Notes under the pieces: model-generated | Database searches by the model: none | Told to the model about the DNA's origin: nothing | Seen by the model: the letters and a program-made list of their open reading frames with translations, nothing else | DNA from: Nitrospirota bacterium | GTDB lineage: Bacteria; Nitrospirota; Nitrospiria; Nitrospirales; Nitrospiraceae | Reading direction: 5' to 3' | NCBI GenBank assembly: GCA_016222925.1 | Contig: JACRQB010000097.1 | Span: 1 to 6,711 of the forward strand | DNA length: 6,711 nucleotides | Shown: in pieces, positions 5,561 to 6,711 of the stretch | Numbering within the stretch: the stretch's first letter is position 1 | Layout of the letters: the number at the start of each line of letters is the position of its first letter | Translations under genes and position numbers: made by a program

Positions 5561-6041
5561 TATTCAATGTTATTTACATGCGCAGCCGGAGGGGTTCCGG
5601 TGTCCGAGGTACCGCCAGTGAGGTTCCGCAGCAGAGTATCGGGCAGGGTGCGCCTCCAAATGGTGGCTGATACCTCTACACCGTCCCTCACGGGCTTCGT
5701 CACCGCAAATAGGAAAACCAGTAGCCTTCACGTGATCGACGGCGGGAAAACCTACACACCTCTCCGATGCATAGGCTATCGCCATCCCACCAAGACTCAA
5801 CATGACACTGGACAGGAGCTTGGCCGCTGGCCTCGGGTGCATCGGATCTTCGGTAATCTCCAGACTTGGCTCCACGGCACACATCATGGCTTGGTCACCA
5901 CCACCTGCAGGTCTACCTCTGGCGAGTTCGCCTTCCGCTTTAACCCGCAGATGGCAGCGTTTCCAACCCCAGCATCCGCACACAACCTACAACCAGTTGC
6001 ACACTGCGGAGCCAACCGGATAAGCAGAACACAAGATAGTA

Positions 6042-6711
6042 CTACATGACACGCAGATTGGTGGGTGCAGGAGGAGGAACCGTGGTATCACCTGAAGCCC
6101 TGATTGGTCCTATAGGTTTAGTTGCTACGACGAGATCATCGAATAAAACATCGTATGGCGTCCCCACATCACTATAGTTCTGCAGTTTGATCCAGTTGAT
6201 CCCATATGTCAGGACGTCGCGCCACCGGAGACCAGGAAATCCACTTCCTGCTCCAGTCCTCCATCCACCACTCGCATCATACGTTCACCGTCATACCCAG
6301 ATGCTGTTGTATTCATCTTCACTCGCATCTCTACACACTGCCACTGCCCGACACTGAGGGGCACATTCTCGGTAATAAGGTAATTGCGACCATAATACAG
6401 ACCATTAAATGCTGAACCTTGCATTCCCACGAAGTTGTTATACGTATCAAGCCGGGTTGCGGGCTGACCACCATTGGGTGAGCCCTGCTGCTCCAAGGCT
6501 GAGATAAAGAGCCTATCACCGTTCGGACGCACTCCCTTCAACCCGGCATCGCCCTGAGGCCAACCGGATGGCGGAAAGTAGCCGCCCATATATCCACCGG
6601 CATGATGCGAGACGTTCCCGAGATATTTCACATAATAGCGAAAGTAGAGCATGTTGTAGTTCGTAGGAAGCTGCCGATAGAGCGTCCCGTTTCCCCCACT
6701 GGGGATAAGGC
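6042..6711 (-). pseudogene. Exported jelly-roll / polysaccharide-lyase-like protein, 5' end outside window, one frameshift
   Basis: The frame is open at the right edge (GGNGTLYRQLPTNYN), so ATG 6652 is internal. It reads MLYFRYYVKYLGNVSHHAGG, then GGYFPPSGWPQGDAGLKG, then NGDRLFISALEQQGS, then YNNFVGMQGSAFNGLYYGRN and GQWQCVEMRVKMN. This aromatic, Gly-rich pattern recalls concanavalin-like jelly-roll proteins related to polysaccharide lyases found in exported bacterial proteins. The frame ends with TGA at 6211-6209. From about 6241 another frame continues with LRWRDVLTYGINWIKLQNYS, VLFDDLVVATKPIGPI and PPPAPTNLRVM, stopping at TAG 6044-6042. The two join if one base is restored at the CC at 6241-6242 (GTGGGA read as GTGGA), giving QEV-GFPGLRW. 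The end PPPAPTNLRV resembles the start of an FN3 domain or a linker. Catalysis and substrate cannot be assigned. Frameshift could be real or a sequencing error. Confidence 0.7.

Larger units (their letters stand above)
5042..6041. other. Gene-poor stretch with mobile-element debris (1 kb)
   Basis: No reading frame here has a convincing ribosome site together with protein-like composition. It holds the inverted repeats at 5255-5271, 5355-5389 and 5464-5487 and the IS21-like end at 5490-5560. On the minus strand around 5836-5760 one frame reads KLLSSVMLSLGGMAIAYAS, which resembles a signal peptide, but no coherent protein follows. 5600-6041 is otherwise without recognisable content. Confidence 0.5.

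Noticed and set aside
5570..5983. 137-codon minus-strand frame with an internal signal-peptide-like segment (KLLSSVMLSLGGMAIAYAS)
   Set aside because: The sequence after the hydrophobic segment is low-quality, there is no well-placed ribosome site, and the frame runs into the IS21-like repeats. It could be a decayed gene, but nothing identifies it.
5492..6049. 185-codon plus-strand reading frame
   Set aside because: It begins inside the IS21-like repeats, has no ribosome site, its residue composition is not protein-like, and it overlaps the end of the minus-strand lyase-like gene.

Overview
The window looks like accessory DNA from a Gram-negative bacterium. Moderate GC, strong purine-rich ribosome binding sites, exported BACON/fibronectin-III (FN3) proteins, an outer-membrane barrel with a small membrane partner, and a polysaccharide-lyase-like exported protein together suggest a Nitrospira-type (Nitrospirota) genome. 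That assignment is inference from protein style only. There are no RNA genes and no CRISPR array. I did not find a coherent new defence or biosynthetic system. The interest lies in a cluster of secreted FN3 proteins set among broken genes and mobile-element debris.

Left part (1-1824). The N-terminal ATPase half of a Ski2-like DExH helicase enters from the left and stops near 689, before the second RecA domain. Facing it on the minus strand is a two-gene unit: a small single-pass membrane protein (1824-1561) and an outer-membrane beta-barrel protein (start best placed at 1564) that overlap by four bases (GTGA). The barrel gene runs into the helicase end and lacks a normal barrel C-terminus. 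Both convergent genes therefore seem to have lost their 3' ends at one junction near 685-700.

Middle part (1825-4767). After about 480 non-coding bases come three plus-strand genes for exported proteins. Two (2304-2993 and 3969-4664) are paralogues with the order signal segment, BACON-like domain, low-complexity linker, FN3 domain. Between them lies an FN3 lipoprotein (3331-3912) whose FN3 domain is interrupted by a Ser/Glu pentapeptide repeat encoded by a 15-bp tandem repeat. The lipoprotein and second paralogue are 56 bases apart and may be cotranscribed. A near-perfect 13-bp hairpin at 4741-4767 closes the cluster. These proteins probably act at the cell surface or periplasm in adhesion or glycan binding, but no substrate can be read from the sequence.

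Right part (4768-6711). About 1.3 kb holds mainly remnants: the start of an IS1595-type transposase (4832-5041), several short inverted repeats, and 24-bp repeats resembling an IS21-family element end (5490-5560). The minus strand at the right edge carries the 3' part of an exported jelly-roll/polysaccharide-lyase-like protein (6711-6042). It is interrupted by an apparent one-base deletion at about 6241; restoring the frame recovers a convincing C-terminus.
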